A DNA stretch of 64,000 bases from Incurvaria masculella (GCA_946894095.1 OX335642.1:7637021-7701020); one strand, 5' to 3'; counted from the first letter of the stretch, positions 11,901-22,548 are shown. A program made the numbers and translations. The notes: generated by a model not told the origin, from the sequence alone.

Positions 11901-12773
11901 AGAGTCGTTGATGCATTCTATTAGAAGGTTGTATGCTTCTTGAGTGCTAGCTGGCATAACTGTGTCAGTTAAACTGGCTGTCAGATATTGTTTGTATTTT
12001 TTCCAGTCTGCCTCTTTCATATTTCTCCTGCGTGCTTCAGGTGGCTCATACTCGATTCCTGCAGTAATTTTTATCATTATATGGTCACTTCCTAGATTTT
12101 CATTTATTGTTTTCCATTTGCATGTCAGAGCCAGATCCGCAGTGCAGAAAGTAATATCAGGTGAAGTTTTTTGAATGTTTCCATTGACCAGTTTTATCCA
12201 CGTATGACTACCATCATTTAGTGTTATGAAGTTAGAGTCCATTTGGACATTGTACACTAAGTTTCCTCTGGAATCAGTTTTCGAAGACCAGCTGTTGTGG
12301 TGTGAATTGAAGTCGCCTCCAAAAATTGTGTTGTTGTTCCATTGCGAGAAAAGATGGTCCCAGTCTGCAATGGAAGTCTGTACGGATTGAGGACAATATA
12401 CTGAAATAATATTTTGTAGAGTTTTGCAGTTTAATAATTCTAGTCCTAACACTTCAATTCCCGCATTGTTATTAGAGATTTCAAGTGGGCGCGATCTTAC
12501 AGATTTGTGTGTTAATATACACACCCCACCATACCCATCTTGATGGTCCCGGCGAGCTATGTTGTAACCATTTGTATTAAACGTTATCCTCTCTGATAGC
12601 CAAGTTTCTGATATCAGGGCAATATGAATTTTTTCTTGATTTAGTAACTGTTCTACTTCTACCTTTTTTGGGTCTACACTATTGGCGTTCCACTGTAGTA
12701 TATTAATGTTGTTAATATTGCTCCCTATACTTTGAAAAATGAACCCAGAGAGCTGTCCATGAAAAGTTTGCAC
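9000..12773 (-). CDS. LINE ORF2: AP-like endonuclease, reverse transcriptase and RNase H
   Basis: 1257 codons. The N-terminus is an exonuclease/endonuclease/phosphatase fold. It begins INILQWNANS near residue 23, with LISETWL and FGGDFNSHHNSW, then a terminal SDH near residue 230. The central RT has DIESAYNNV, GLAQGDPISP and the catalytic YADD box (VVQYADDFVLF). The C-terminal RNase H shows SDGSK, an ELIAISEAL glutamate, FTDSKSALQ and WIPSHVGVPGNEIADRLAKQ, the full acidic set. The element would copy its RNA at a nicked chromosomal target. The frame overlaps the end of ORF1 by 49 bases in another register, so translation may use reinitiation or frameshifting. The real start could be slightly downstream of the listed ATG. 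Confidence 0.93.
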   Translation of the reverse strand: MQTFHGQLSGFIFQSIGSNINNINILQWNANSVDPKKVEVEQLLNQEKIHIALISETWLSERITFNTNGYNIARRDHQDGYGGVCILTHKSVRSRPLEISNNNAGIEVLGLELLNCKTLQNIISVYCPQSVQTSIADWDHLFSQWNNNTIFGGDFNSHHNSWSSKTDSRGNLVYNVQMDSNFITLNDGSHTWIKLVNGNIQKTSPDITFCTADLALTCKWKTINENLGSDHIMIKITAGIEYEPPEARRRNMKEADWKKYKQYLTASLTDTVMPASTQEAYNLLIECINDSADRSIPWARISTNPNSKFRPKPWWRNQISKVVAERRLALTNFRRTGSPQQLEGLEEKISQARRAIRKARNDSWQNFCSSVDGQTTSAEMWRKMKWIKGFKGRNTQVNQTKQEELLCTLAPDSVEVEPISLEGVEQGPLDIVFTTVELENAFKKKDTAPGVDGITYSMLYQLPQIGKVVLLHIFNRIFSTGDIPHQWRRVRVVVIPKLGRDPNLLSALRPISLLSCPCKTFHLMLTRRLEWLVEKNKFMSDSTIGFRRGQSCLDNLSRLVSSIQIGQTSNFPTLACFVDIESAYNNVNVESIISCLKSLNVGRNFCQYFYLFLKERHLEIVTENKGTIVRKCSKGLAQGDPISPILFNTVTTGICHRICKGLVNVVQYADDFVLFKTTPNLKYAAFCIEDALHIFINVLSEIGLEISTPKTEMCVFARGHRKTICDVNINGIPIKRSKIVKSLGLWLDEGLRWSKQINEVMLKVDFNNIFKVLAGSSWGMHPAHIRRLYIALIRSRLDYGCFLYGNAANTRLEKLNVIQNRSLRIVGSYSRTTPIHVMESDLFIYPLHVRRAYLAGKYVLRAKSKTNNPVIDLLDKLSEMIDRVYWKNRKVPLLANYYHSFKNVIIENHPTLPMYTLPTWVSNISTQCIHCDFPGLDKSKKDFPPQELRSITEALIGNQYKEYRHLYSDGSKDLHGNGASFWDMIASHGLEFKVNCGLLPIMTIELIAISEALSYAATTNEDNIVIFTDSKSALQHLIMATRESRGRRIAYTILNDILKLQSNGKNIHLQWIPSHVGVPGNEIADRLAKQAVMSSESIEINCDPCSTDILFNLKSSCQTLWKEHYDRRSVEKGIWYKTIQCEPLKTPWLLNSKLPRSNIVTGLRLRSGHTTLNKTLHFMRIVDSPNCSACQQAEDQFHVLLDCVRNQVMRNKLLKDLCTDRLNLFFKIHEALSQPQSEEFQIVTTFFNNSLVLRSNQ

Positions 12774-14317
12774 AATACTGTTTTTATTTCACTAATAACC
12801 AATTGTATAATATCACTTATTTTTTCTCCCCAAGAAGTCGACGATGAAATAATACTTTTGATTTGTTCCCACATTTCAAACCAGATCTGGTTAGGTTTCT
12901 GTCCACCATCTCTATTTGCATTGATGTGGCTTTCTTGTGTGGTCTCGTCATCACTCTTCCTGGTGTCCTGGGTTTGTGGCCGGTCTTGTCGTCTCAGTTC
13001 ATTGTTTAATGTTACAGCTTTATTTTGGTTGAAGTCATTGCGCCGGGGTCTCGGGGGAGGGTTGATGGCAGAGGTGGAAGCAGGAGGGCAGTCCGGAAAC
13101 GCAGGCCTCTGTGTCCCAACCTCTTTCATCCTCTCTGAGGAGCAAACGCTAGCGTATGTCCGAGACAGAGAAGAAGAAGCGGTGGTCACAGGTACGCAGG
13201 GCGCTGGTGGATCAACGGCTCTACTTTGTGTGTCTTGGGTGTGGCTCTCTCTTCGTTGATTTAAAGCATCCTTGTAGGTAACATTTTTATTGGACATAAT
13301 ATTGCGTACCTCCTTTTCTTTGATATATATCGGACATGTTTTGTCTAATGACATATGCGGTCCCTTGCAGTTGATACATTTATAGACTGTTGTTTCGCAA
13401 TTTTCATGTCGCCCGCCACACTTAGGACATGACTTTAGCTCACCTTTAGGGCATGTCTTGTAGGTATGGCCGAAGTGCCAGCAGCCCGAGCACTGCGTGA
13501 CCGGGAACACGTACGGCTCAACGCTACACCTTGATCCATATATAGATATATATGGAGGTAAGCGCGGCCCCCGAAAGCAAACCCTCACTGCTTCAGACTT
13601 CGTCCACTCCCCATAAGCAATCTTTTTGTTAAGCCTCCTGACTGATGTGATTTCTGTATCACACTGCAGTGTTTCCAATATCTCTTTCTCGTTTAGCTCA
13701 ACATCGATGTCTCTGATGATCCCATAGGAGTATTGGACATCGGTTACTCGGGCGCTCGATATGTTATTTTTGCATAATTCTTCACTTGCCAGTAATTCAT
13801 TTAATCCTTCCTGTGTTGATAACTTAACCACGGCCTTGTATGGAGTGATATATTTTATTCTTATTATGCCAGGAGTTCCCCGCAGGATTCTAGCTAGCGC
13901 GATTTGTTTTGGCAGTCTACTTTTGCTACTGAGATATGCTTCCAAAACGGTACCTGCCATATCCTGTGAGTTCTCCTTCGATTGTTGTCTATTTAGTCGT
14001 TTGCTGCGTCTTGTCACTCTGGTATAGCCATCATTTTCTTCCTCTACCTCTTCCTCTGTGCTTTCTTCTGTCGATTGTCTTACTCGCTTCCCTCTAATTG
14101 TGCATTCTTGGTTAAGCGATCTATCAGTGGAGATATTGACGTTTTTGCCAGACTTGTCGGCGTTGCTATGAATCAAAACCATTTCATCCCACTCCAATTG
14201 TTCTTCTTGTATCATGTCCTGTGGGATAGGCTGCAGCTCCGGGACTTCTTCGAGGTCACTTAGGTCATCACTACTAACATCCTTTAAAGGATCACCACTT
14301 AGTTCTCTAACACTCAT
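12725..14317 (-). CDS. LINE ORF1: gag-like nucleic-acid-binding protein with three zinc knuckles
   Basis: 530 codons. The N-terminal part is acidic, with Glu-rich stretches around residues 85-95, followed by a basic RRSKRLNRQQ segment. The middle carries the gag-like domain of I and Jockey ORF1 proteins. Three CCHC knuckles follow: CSGCWHFGHTYKTC, CPKCGGRHENC and CINCKGPHMSLDKTC. A Ser/Pro-rich tail ends near VLCKLFMDSSLG. ORF1 of this class coats the element RNA and helps target integration. It precedes ORF2 with a 49-base overlap. No stop or frameshift was seen. Confidence 0.88.
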   Translation of the reverse strand: MSVRELSGDPLKDVSSDDLSDLEEVPELQPIPQDMIQEEQLEWDEMVLIHSNADKSGKNVNISTDRSLNQECTIRGKRVRQSTEESTEEEVEEENDGYTRVTRRSKRLNRQQSKENSQDMAGTVLEAYLSSKSRLPKQIALARILRGTPGIIRIKYITPYKAVVKLSTQEGLNELLASEELCKNNISSARVTDVQYSYGIIRDIDVELNEKEILETLQCDTEITSVRRLNKKIAYGEWTKSEAVRVCFRGPRLPPYISIYGSRCSVEPYVFPVTQCSGCWHFGHTYKTCPKGELKSCPKCGGRHENCETTVYKCINCKGPHMSLDKTCPIYIKEKEVRNIMSNKNVTYKDALNQRRESHTQDTQSRAVDPPAPCVPVTTASSSLSRTYASVCSSERMKEVGTQRPAFPDCPPASTSAINPPPRPRRNDFNQNKAVTLNNELRRQDRPQTQDTRKSDDETTQESHINANRDGGQKPNQIWFEMWEQIKSIISSSTSWGEKISDIIQLVISEIKTVLCKLFMDSSLGSFFKV

Positions 14318-14572
14318 AATGGGGGTAGATAGTAATTGTTGCTACACTAAACACCACATAACTCGCAAACCCAGTGGTCCTGGGCTATGCCCACACGCTC
14401 ACACTTGACTTGGGACCTGATAAGTAGATTGGAAATGTATTGGCCACTAAATTTCCATTCAAACAGATTATTTAAAACTTAAAATCGGGAGCTCAAAAGT
14501 TTCAACAATCGCAACTGTCAAACTGTGCATTAGATAACTTAAGACTATATAAACAGAAAATAATTGATAAAT

Positions 14573-16098
14573 TTAATTGTTATAACATGTCAAGTACCAA
14601 GATTTTAATTTTGCCTTAAAAATAGACAAAGAAGCACTTTCCCTAATAAAAAGAGGCAATTGATTCCACAATCGTGCTGAGTGAACTGTAAAAGAACCCG
14701 AATAAGCAGTGGAAGAATGTGACGGAATAAGGAGCAGGAGATTATCTGCAGACCTAAGTGGTACACCATGAAAAGAGAGATATTTGAAGCGTGACGGAAT
14801 AAGGAGCAGGAGATCATCTACAGACCTAAGTGGTACACCATGAAAAGAGAGATATTTGAAGCATTCTTTAAGATAAAGTGGGGATTTGGGATCACTTAAG
14901 ATTAAGTAAAGAAGGGATAGAACATGCATATTACGCCTCTGGCGAATATTAAGCCATTTTAGTTTCGCACGATAGGTGGATATATGATCAAACGTCCTCA
15001 AACCAAAGATATAACGAATTCCATAATTAAGCAAGCGATCTAGTTTGTCCAGAAGCTCCTCGTTTAGTTTAAGATTACAGATGTCACCATAATCGAATAT
15101 AAGATGAATTAGCGACTGAACCAACTTGATTTTAGTTTCGATTAGTATGAGGCGATTGAGACGCCAGAGAGTGTGCATGGCTCCATATATTTTCCTGCAA
15201 CTTGACCCGTATGATAAACCCAAGGTAGTGACTCGTCAAGGAAAATACCTAAATTTATAACCCTTGAATTATAGGGTATAGTAATACCATTGTATAGGAT
15301 AGGTGGGAGATTACTCTTATCAATCTTTGCCAAGAGCTTACCGCTACCAACAATCATGACCTGTGTTTTTGATTGATTTTTAACTTGAAGACCAAACCTT
15401 TCCGACCATTGATGAACTTCAGATAAGTCTTTATTAACAAGATCAATGTTGAGATGCAGGTCATCAAGTGAGAAGTGTCGGTAAATTTGTAGATCATCTG
15501 CATACAGATGATAATGGCATGAAAGAATAGCGGCAAGTGTGTTGATAAAAATAGAAAAAAGAAGAGGAGAAAGGACACCGCCTTGAGGTACACCAGCCCT
15601 AATGTCACACCATTCCAAAAACTGGTTTTCATAATGAACTTTTTGCTGTCGTTGACGAAGATTAGAATTAAACCAGCTGAGCCCCATTTTTGACACATTC
15701 ATGGAAGATAAAATAGCTAATAGTATTGCGAAGTCAACTGTGGTAAAGGCATTACTAAAGTCCAGTAAAGTGATCAAGGTGAGTTGTCTGTTATCCATAG
15801 CGTAACGTATGTCGTCTGTGACTTTAGTAAGAGCGGTAGTTGTGCTATGTGAGGTACGAAAACCGGATTGGAAAGGATTAAGAGAATTACTGCAAAGGTG
15901 CTCATTAAATTGGGAGTAAACAAGGCGCTCGAGGACTTTGGAAAGAAAAGGGAGAATAGAAATAGGCCGAAAATTGTTTGTTGTTACAGGATTTGGAATT
16001 TTAGGCAGTGGTATGACAAATGCTTGTTTCCTGATTTGTGGAAAAGAGCCTGACTCTAGTGAGTAATTAAGAATATGAGAGATAATTGGATTTCATTA
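14573..16098 (-). pseudogene. 5'-truncated CR1/Jockey-like LINE, broken by a frameshift
   Basis: The upstream part (about 16098-15190) reads RT motifs: ISILPFLSKVLERLVY, FQSGFRTSHSTTT, LLDFSNAFTTVD, GVPQGGVLSPLLFSIFINTL and the catalytic YADD box (LYADDLQIY). The frame then shifts by one base near 15190 (AGGAAAATATATGG). The C-terminal part continues at 15180-14573 as IYGAMHTLWRLN through SARLWNQLPLF. No endonuclease is present, so the copy is 5' truncated or degraded. A 72-bp in-frame tandem duplication (about 14719-14862) repeats the peptide FKYLSFHGVPLRS. It lies next to the I-type LINE in the same orientation. Confidence 0.85.
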
Positions 16099-16099
16099 T

Positions 16100-17600
16100 T
16101 GCACATACAATATTCCAGGCCGAACCTTGAGAACCCTGTATAGTAGGTAAGCAGACTGTCCACTTGTCTGCCGATAGGTTTATTCCAAAATTACCTTGCT
16201 TGCCGTAGGTTTTTTTATTTTTGAATAAATACACACAAATTGATCGGGGAGCTAGGGGTGCCTTCGGTAATATATTGTTAATAATCGAAAAAACACTCAA
16301 TAGTTAGTGTTAGAAAGCTGGTCGTCTTTTCTGTTTAATAAAAGAAATCGTCAAAGCTGCATCTGAGAATAAGTTTAAAAATACGAGTATTTCTATTTCT
16401 TACTTCAACGATCTCACAAATTTTGTCTAATGTTGCAAAGGTTGATAGCGTATCTGCTATCCGAAGTGATGGCACGAGATTTATGTAAAATTTATTACAA
16501 GAAACTATGATACCACAGAAAATAAAAGAAACCGTATGGTATATTAAGGTAAATGCTCTATATCCCATGTTAGCAAGATTTCCTGCCATGGGCAAACAAC
16601 GGTATTGTTAGGCTTCGCAGGAATTTCAGGAGGCCCCGAAAAATAAGTTGCTCATCTAAAATAGGTACAAGAGAAATAAATAAAAGGTGGGATTTTGTTT
16701 TTTGCCACCGGCAGCGGTAACTACAGTTCTTAACCCTTTGCCTTCTGGGCTAATTTATCAGGAACTACCTTAAAATTCCGCAGGTGTGGAAGACGCGCGG
16801 CCGCGGGAGGCGAGTCCAAGAAAAAAAATCGCTGTGAATACTTTTTATATGAAAGTGCAAATAATTATCAGTGAATAATATAGTCAAATAAACACTCTTT
16901 CCATGCCTTACTTATTTTATGTCGAAATCCTGTCCTAAATTGGATAAAAACAAGTGTAAAATAAAATTACGATTATGGTCCAGTTTTTCATACACAATTT
17001 TTTTTCCCAAGTATATTTCGTTATTATTTTTACATATCATGATAAACAAGAAAATTATCCATCCAAAAGTATGCCTAATTTGGTTGGATGGCATACGCAT
17101 TTTCGAAAAAAAATCATTTTATTTCATAAATATTTTCATGATTTTGGACCCAGTTTTGAACTTCATTTATTTTTATTTTGATGAAAAGTTTCAAGGTAGG
17201 CACATGAAAACCTCATATTACATTGATATTAGTTTATTTTATAAGATCATATTTTTTTTTAATGAAATTTTTGAGAAAATCATCATGAAATTTGAAAAAA
17301 TAACCAAAAAATGTAAATGACCACATCTCCTATACGTAAACACTTTATGGTTTGGTTTATCACAATTTATATTTAGATTGAACACAATTTTCATGTTCAC
17401 TAAAATTTTATCACAATTTATAGGATAAATTACGATAAAAACACTAAAACAACCAAGCGAAAGTCTCGCCGGCGTGAGTAGTATATGTATAGATGTGTGG
17501 TGTGTTGCTTTGCGCGTGGCTAGTGCGGTGCCACACTAAGCGCGCATTTTATCGATATCTTCATGTGATTAACAATTGATATCATATAAAATGTGATGCT
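16100..17600. other. AT-rich stretch with no gene seen
   Basis: The short frames here have no recognisable motif. A small GC-rich patch (about 16780-16815) and poly-A/T runs are the only features noticed. Confidence 0.5.
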
Positions 17601-17689
17601 AATAATAAGCTGTTGAATTCTTAATAAATAAATAAATAAAATAAAATAAATAAATACATTTTTTTTTTTTAAAACAAATACTGCATCGT

Positions 17690-17965
17690 ATGTGTTAAAT
17701 ATGTCTGAAATTTTCACACTGGATGATTTGCCGTGCATGTTACAAGAGGTGGCTAAGCAATAAAACAAGTGGTTGTACTAATATGCAACATGTGTGTATT
17801 ATATAAATATATCAAATAGTCACACTGCATCAAATGCCGTGCACGTTGCAAAAGGCACCTAAATATTAAAACAAGTTGTCACGCTAATGGGGAAATACGT
17901 CTGATATTATCATACTAAATCATTTGTTGTTCATGCTTCAAGAGGCAGCTAAGCAATAAAACTAA
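17690..17965 (+). repeat. Three degenerate tandem units ending GCTAAGCAATAAAAC
   Basis: Units at about 17700, 17815 and 17905 share TCACACTG, TGCCGTGCA, TTGCAA/ACAAGAGG and CTAAGCAATAAAAC-like blocks. They are preceded by an (AATA)n microsatellite at about 17618-17655. No function is evident. Confidence 0.55.
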
Positions 17966-18265
17966 ATAAATAATAAAAATATTACATTTATTGCACGATA
18001 AAAAAAAATACAATAGGTATAACTTAATGCCTAAGTCATTATCTACTAGCCTACTTTGTTGTTTAGTTGTGCTAATGGGAGAAATCTATGTATGCAGGCA
18101 GCTATTTTAATTGCGCACACCACTGCAAATTGAATAATAAAATTAGCACATTACCATTTAATTTTTTAAAAAAACTGCATTTTTTTATGTTTTAGAAAAT
18201 CAATACAACGTTTAATGCCATTTTTGCATTAAATTAAAAAAGAGCAGTATGAATAGTTGTTTGAT

Positions 18266-19174
18266 TTATAAGTAAGTAATTTTTATCACTTGTCGTGCAG
18301 ATTCTTCAATGCCTTCAATACCTCGCCATCTTGTGCAATCCTTAAGCGCTCTTCGATCCATCCCCGCCGCCAAATCGATGACATTCTAAAAACACATGTC
18401 ATAGAACATCAAAATAATGTTGTGTGGGTTCCGGTACGTAAAACTACTACAATTGGGGCCCACTATATTTGTTCCCTTTCATGTCGTAAGATCCGACTAT
18501 GGGATTCGTCGTTCGTGGTTTGGAATCCACCTAAAAACAGTAGGTCCCTTTCCTTTCGTACTAGGTTGTAGGGTTCATCTCGTCTAGCTAGTCTACTCAA
18601 AAGATTCTCATTCGCCTGTGAATCAGTTACCGGTGACTCACCAGTGACACACAATCACATCTGTATATCTGCAGGTTGGTAACATCGTTTTGGTGAACGA
18701 TGGCCAAAGTAGTAATTAAAATTTACCGGGTTTTCTATCAAATTCAATGTAACTGTGCAATAAAAGGGAGGTCCTGGCATGGCACTTAGTTCCCAATGCT
18801 AATAATAGTAGTTGCTAGGCTAATATGATGTCGTATCAAACATTAGTGTGGTGTGGCCATCCATGCCCAGTCAAATAAAAAAATATTCGATTTCAATAAT
18901 CTATGGATTGGAACCCATGTAATACAGTAGGTCTCCTTCCTTCGGGAATGCGATGTGTTGGACTAATATCATGAAATTAGGTGTGGTATTAGCTATCCAT
19001 ATCCAGTTTAATAAAAAATAATAATTGATTGATCAAACAACCCAAGAAAAAAAAATGTTTATTCAATACATACCTCACTGTCCTCAACCTTCTCCTCCAG
19101 TCCAGGCTCGGCCTTATCCTCTTGCGCCTGCGCCAACATCTGATCAACCCAGCAGGGGACATAATCCGCAGCAT
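18266..19174 (-). CDS. Possible small two-exon gene on the minus strand; frame uncertain
   Basis: An exon ending at 19074 has a good donor (GAG then GTATGT). It joins an exon starting at 18385 after TTTTTAG. Two frames survive the splice. From ATG 19139 (MLAQAQEDKAEPGLEEK...) 61 residues end at 18266. From ATG 19174 (MLRIMSPAG..., Arg-rich) 66 residues end at 18286. The first has the more ordinary composition. However, its tail (AAGMDRRALKDCTRWRG) resembles the DR..W motif at the end of some LINE reverse transcriptases, so the second exon may be LINE-derived. TATCGATA boxes just upstream favour a real promoter. The family is not recognised. Confidence 0.3.
18720..18990 (+). repeat. SINE body fragments
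   Basis: GGAGGTCCTGGCATGGCACT and a TAATATGATG block match the body shared by the SINEs at 55554, 61690 and 39125. A second diverged piece follows at about 18885-18990 (GGTCTCCTTCCTTCGGGAAT). Confidence 0.55.
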
Positions 19175-19200
19175 TCCAACAAACAAAAATAGTTATCGCA

Positions 19201-19232
19201 ACTTTATCGATAACATTATCGATAACATTATC
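19201..19232 (-). promoter_or_regulatory. Two overlapping TATCGATA (DRE-like) boxes
   Basis: TTATCGATAA occurs twice and a half site follows within about 30 bp. TATCGATA is the binding site of the insect promoter factor DREF. Its position 30-60 bp upstream of the first ATG of the small minus-strand gene fits a core-promoter role. The motif is palindromic, so direction cannot be told from it. Confidence 0.4.
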
Positions 19233-19877
19233 GAAACTTGGAATACACTAGTCGCACCTGATAAGAACGTTGCTCGTTGCTACCACCAGGCGGCGCAAGC
19301 TCATTCGCGCCTTTTTTATATGGAAATATTGATCAAAATTACAAGCTAGATTACGGTCTTGTTAGAGTTTTGAGAGGCCAAAACTGAATGGAATCATCAA
19401 GGAAAAGAGAAAACTTAGGTTTTGAGATGAGCAGAATGTCGCGAAAGTCCCGCTAAACGCGATAATTGATGTCGGCATTTTGCTCTCTAAGAACCGCCGG
19501 TCACGCCGAACTAAATCTACAAAATGTTCAATAAATATCAAAATTCGGAGCAAAGCTATAGTTCTCATGGCTTCCTACATTGTGCATGATAAGAAATAAC
19601 ATCACTTACCGAGACATTTCGAAGGATATGCACTATATTTCATCACTTTATTCGAAATAAATCGCGCCAACTCTTAGCCGAACACAGTCACAGAAAGGCA
19701 AAAAAGAAAAAAATATTGCCATAGATCAGAGAGGTGGAACTGTGGACGTTTGGTATCGTTGGAAAGGCAATTTATACAGCTTTTTACTTTTGTCTCACTC
19801 ATATGTATGCGAATAATAAAATAACCACTAAAAAATAATTCCCGCGATGCTAGCGCGGCTGCGCGCGGCGAGCATAG

Positions 19878-19950
19878 ACTCAGTCGATATCGACCGAACG
19901 GAAGCCAGGGCTTTGGCCGAACTCAGTCGATATCGACCGAACGGAAGCCA
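19878..19950 (+). repeat. Two direct copies of a 30-bp sequence centred on CGATATCG
   Basis: ACTCAGTCGATATCGACCGA plus the next 10 bases occurs at 19878-19907 and again at 19921-19950 with no mismatch seen. Each copy contains the palindrome TCGATATCGA. The cause is not recognised. Confidence 0.8.
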
Positions 19951-19994
19951 AGGGGTTAAATGCACCTCTAAAGCTTGACCGTGTACTCTATGCC

Positions 19995-20370
19995 TATCCC
20001 TACGTTCAGGAATGCGTTCTTTGCAAAGATCGCAGAGAAAGCGAATACAGTGAATACTTGTGTTCCATTTTCAATTACAATTCAAGTGCACATTATCAAA
20101 TCGGAACAAATTTGAGCAGACATATTTGTCAGAGCCTAACCTAACTACCTCGAAAATGCCTTGTAAGTCTCGAGAGTGGTTATTTCAGGCCTAGAATTAT
20201 CCAACTAAACCAACAAGCGGCGAAAGGCCTTCATTATTTCACAATAAAAGTGCATACGATCAGAGAACTACAGATAAACACGCTTCATGAAAGATCGATG
20301 ACAGCCATTTGACAGAGTACACGGGAGTATTGGTGCAATGTCTGCAATATACGCATCTAGGAACGCAGTG
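19995..20370 (+). repeat. Arm of a diverged inverted duplication paired with 22740-23222
   Basis: GCGATCTTTGCAAAG-type, CTCGAGAGTG, ACTTACAAGGCA-type and GATCAGAGAACTAC blocks occur here and in reverse complement at 22740-23222, in the same relative order. Divergence and indels are visible. Confidence 0.65.
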
Positions 20371-22006
20371 TACGTCTCAAGCGTTTTTTTCACCCGCGAG
20401 GCCCATTCAAGTTTGACGCGAATTGTACCTACTTTTTCGTTCAATGAGTAGAAGCATTAGACCTGCGTGGCAGTAAATGGCCGCCTGGCGCAGGCCGAGA
20501 TAACGAGCTTGGCGAACATTCTGGCGGCTTAGAAGGCAAGCCAAAGACATCAATAAAGTGGAGATGGCGACATTTTACCACGCGACTAAGAAAAACTTGT
20601 GGAGCTTGCGCGCCAGCATTTACCTTGGTTCGACACGGTGGCACAGGTTACAAAGTAATGCAGCAATAGATACTTTTAAATTAATGCATATTCAAACAGG
20701 AAACATGTCGCCGGGAAGCCGTCGAAGCGGCGTTGTTTGACAGCAAGGATCCAAATTGTATTCAAATGCATACCTTCTTCCCAAAGGGCAATCCTGGTCA
20801 GACAAATGAACTGGGCCGCGCAGGACGTCCTACGAATGGGAACTAATGACCGAAGCTCTACGTGGCTCTACGGTCCGAAATAAATCAGAATTTACTAGAC
20901 CGAATCAATATCCAGAAAATTTCAAGATGGATGCTAGATTCAATCACAGAACATAGGGTTGGTTATTTATGTTCTGTGATAGGATTCATAGAATTTCATG
21001 ATGCAAAGCGTAGGAAGAGAATCTCTAAAACAAACATTATAGTGTCACTTTGGCTATACATACCTGTATTACATATGTATAGATGTATGTTGTGTTTTAG
21101 TGACGTCCAAAAGAAGCTATCGATATATAATGCGGCACAGAGTAGTAAAAGTATGAATTGAAAGTTACCATTGATCTGCCAATGTGGAAGAAAACTGATG
21201 ATTTATCACGACAGGTGGCGTTTAAGCGAGCTCACCTAAAAGATCTGTCAAAGCTGTCGGATACTATACAAAATCAAACAGAAATAGTATTTATTGAAAA
21301 TTGAAAATAGTATTTACTCAATCTGTGTAATTTTAATGACTATTTGTTTCCATATTATTCCAAAAATAAATAGGTCTTAAGTATGTTAATCAAAAGAAGT
21401 CCTGGGAAACAAAACATCACAATAATATCACAATAACCTATAATATTTCGTTTCATATTTTGTGCTGGTCAATGACGTTTAATTTTTCTAAAGACAAACA
21501 AAAACTCTTCTTTTCTTGTAAAATTTATTCTAACTGCACAATTGAGTACATCTTTCACCTAAAAACTCGTAAATCAAACTTGACAGGAATGAAAGTTTTG
21601 ACGTTTTTAAGGTGAGGTCGTTCAGGCGTTTTCTTCCCCGTTTAGTAACTGTCTTTAAATCCAATTGGGGATGGCCAGCCAAAACATTTTACAAAATATG
21701 GCGCTAACGTAGCTTGCCCCTGACATTTTGGGATGGTTTTTATGTAAACTTGCTAAAATGAATTGCCCATGCTCAATATTTGGCAGAAATAACATTGTTT
21801 TGATTACGTATTGGCACAGATTTATCTTTTATGGTTTGTTCATAATGCTTCTCCAGTGTATTTTTGCGCTAAATTTTTCTTGCCAAGTTAGGTATTATAA
21901 AAATGTTACTTTCGTATGCAGAGTGGGCGGACTAACTTTATTACGCGGATTATTGCCGAATTAAACCGGTTTTTCTATGGTTAGTTCGGTGCATGTTCAC
22001 TCTTAA

Positions 22007-22548
22007 GGTGGCCCAACCCGGCGGCCTCAACTCATTTGCGGGCACGGTACAAAACCGTGCTGTTGCGCTCTGGGACCTTCTCTGTTTCTAAGAATAAGAC
22101 AGGCTCCGTGATGAGGAAGATGCAACCTGTCCACAAAAAAGACAATGTGTATAGTGTATGATTTGGTAAAATTTACGATTTTTTTTATTTTAAAACGACT
22201 TATAGCTAAAAGTAAACCACGACCACTGTAGTCAAAAATCTAACAAAAACCAAATAGATTATAAATCTTGATTAAATAAGCTATGTCTGATGACTAATCT
22301 TTTTAAGATGTTCTTACTTTATCATTGCGTAATCCACCTCCGAAGTTATTGTATAAAACGCGCGAAAAATCCGAACTTTCGGACGTCATAACTTGGAAAC
22401 CAAACACAATTTTACAATGCCAATTGTCATCAGACATCTACTTCAATCAAATAAAGCTTATTTGAGCAAAATTTTGGATATCTGACAAGAAATATGTGCG
22501 TGATCTTCTTTCCCCTTTTGTATGGGGAGATGAGCGGGTTGGGCCACC
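22007..22548. mobile_element. 542-bp piggyBac-type MITE, copy 1
   Basis: TTAA flanks both ends (22003-22006 and 22549-22552). The terminal inverted repeats read GGTGGCCCAACCCG and CGGGTTGGGCCACC. The TTAA target is the hallmark of piggyBac-mobilised elements. There is no coding frame of note. It is inserted in the left arm of the long-inverted-repeat element. Confidence 0.85.

Larger units (their letters stand above)
8740..14400 (-). mobile_element. Apparently full-length I-type non-LTR retrotransposon (LINE)
   Basis: The element runs right to left. A short 5' leader above 14317 is followed by ORF1, an overlapping ORF2, then a 3' UTR (about 8999-8745) ending in an AATAAAG-containing AT-rich tail. 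An internal T run lies at 8912-8931. The combination of three CCHC knuckles in ORF1 and endonuclease-RT-RNase H in ORF2 points to the I superclade. Both frames are open, so this may be a recent insertion. No target duplication was resolved. Confidence 0.85.

Noticed and set aside
12732..13259. Plus-strand 175-codon frame
   Set aside because: Antisense shadow of LINE ORF1; no motif of its own.
17618..17655. (AATA)n run as a possible LINE tail
   Set aside because: No LINE coding remnant was found next to it in either direction; treated as a microsatellite.
20441..20740. Overlapping short frames on both strands with moderate GC
   Set aside because: No convincing domain; possibly a decayed LINE 3' end but too diverged to support.
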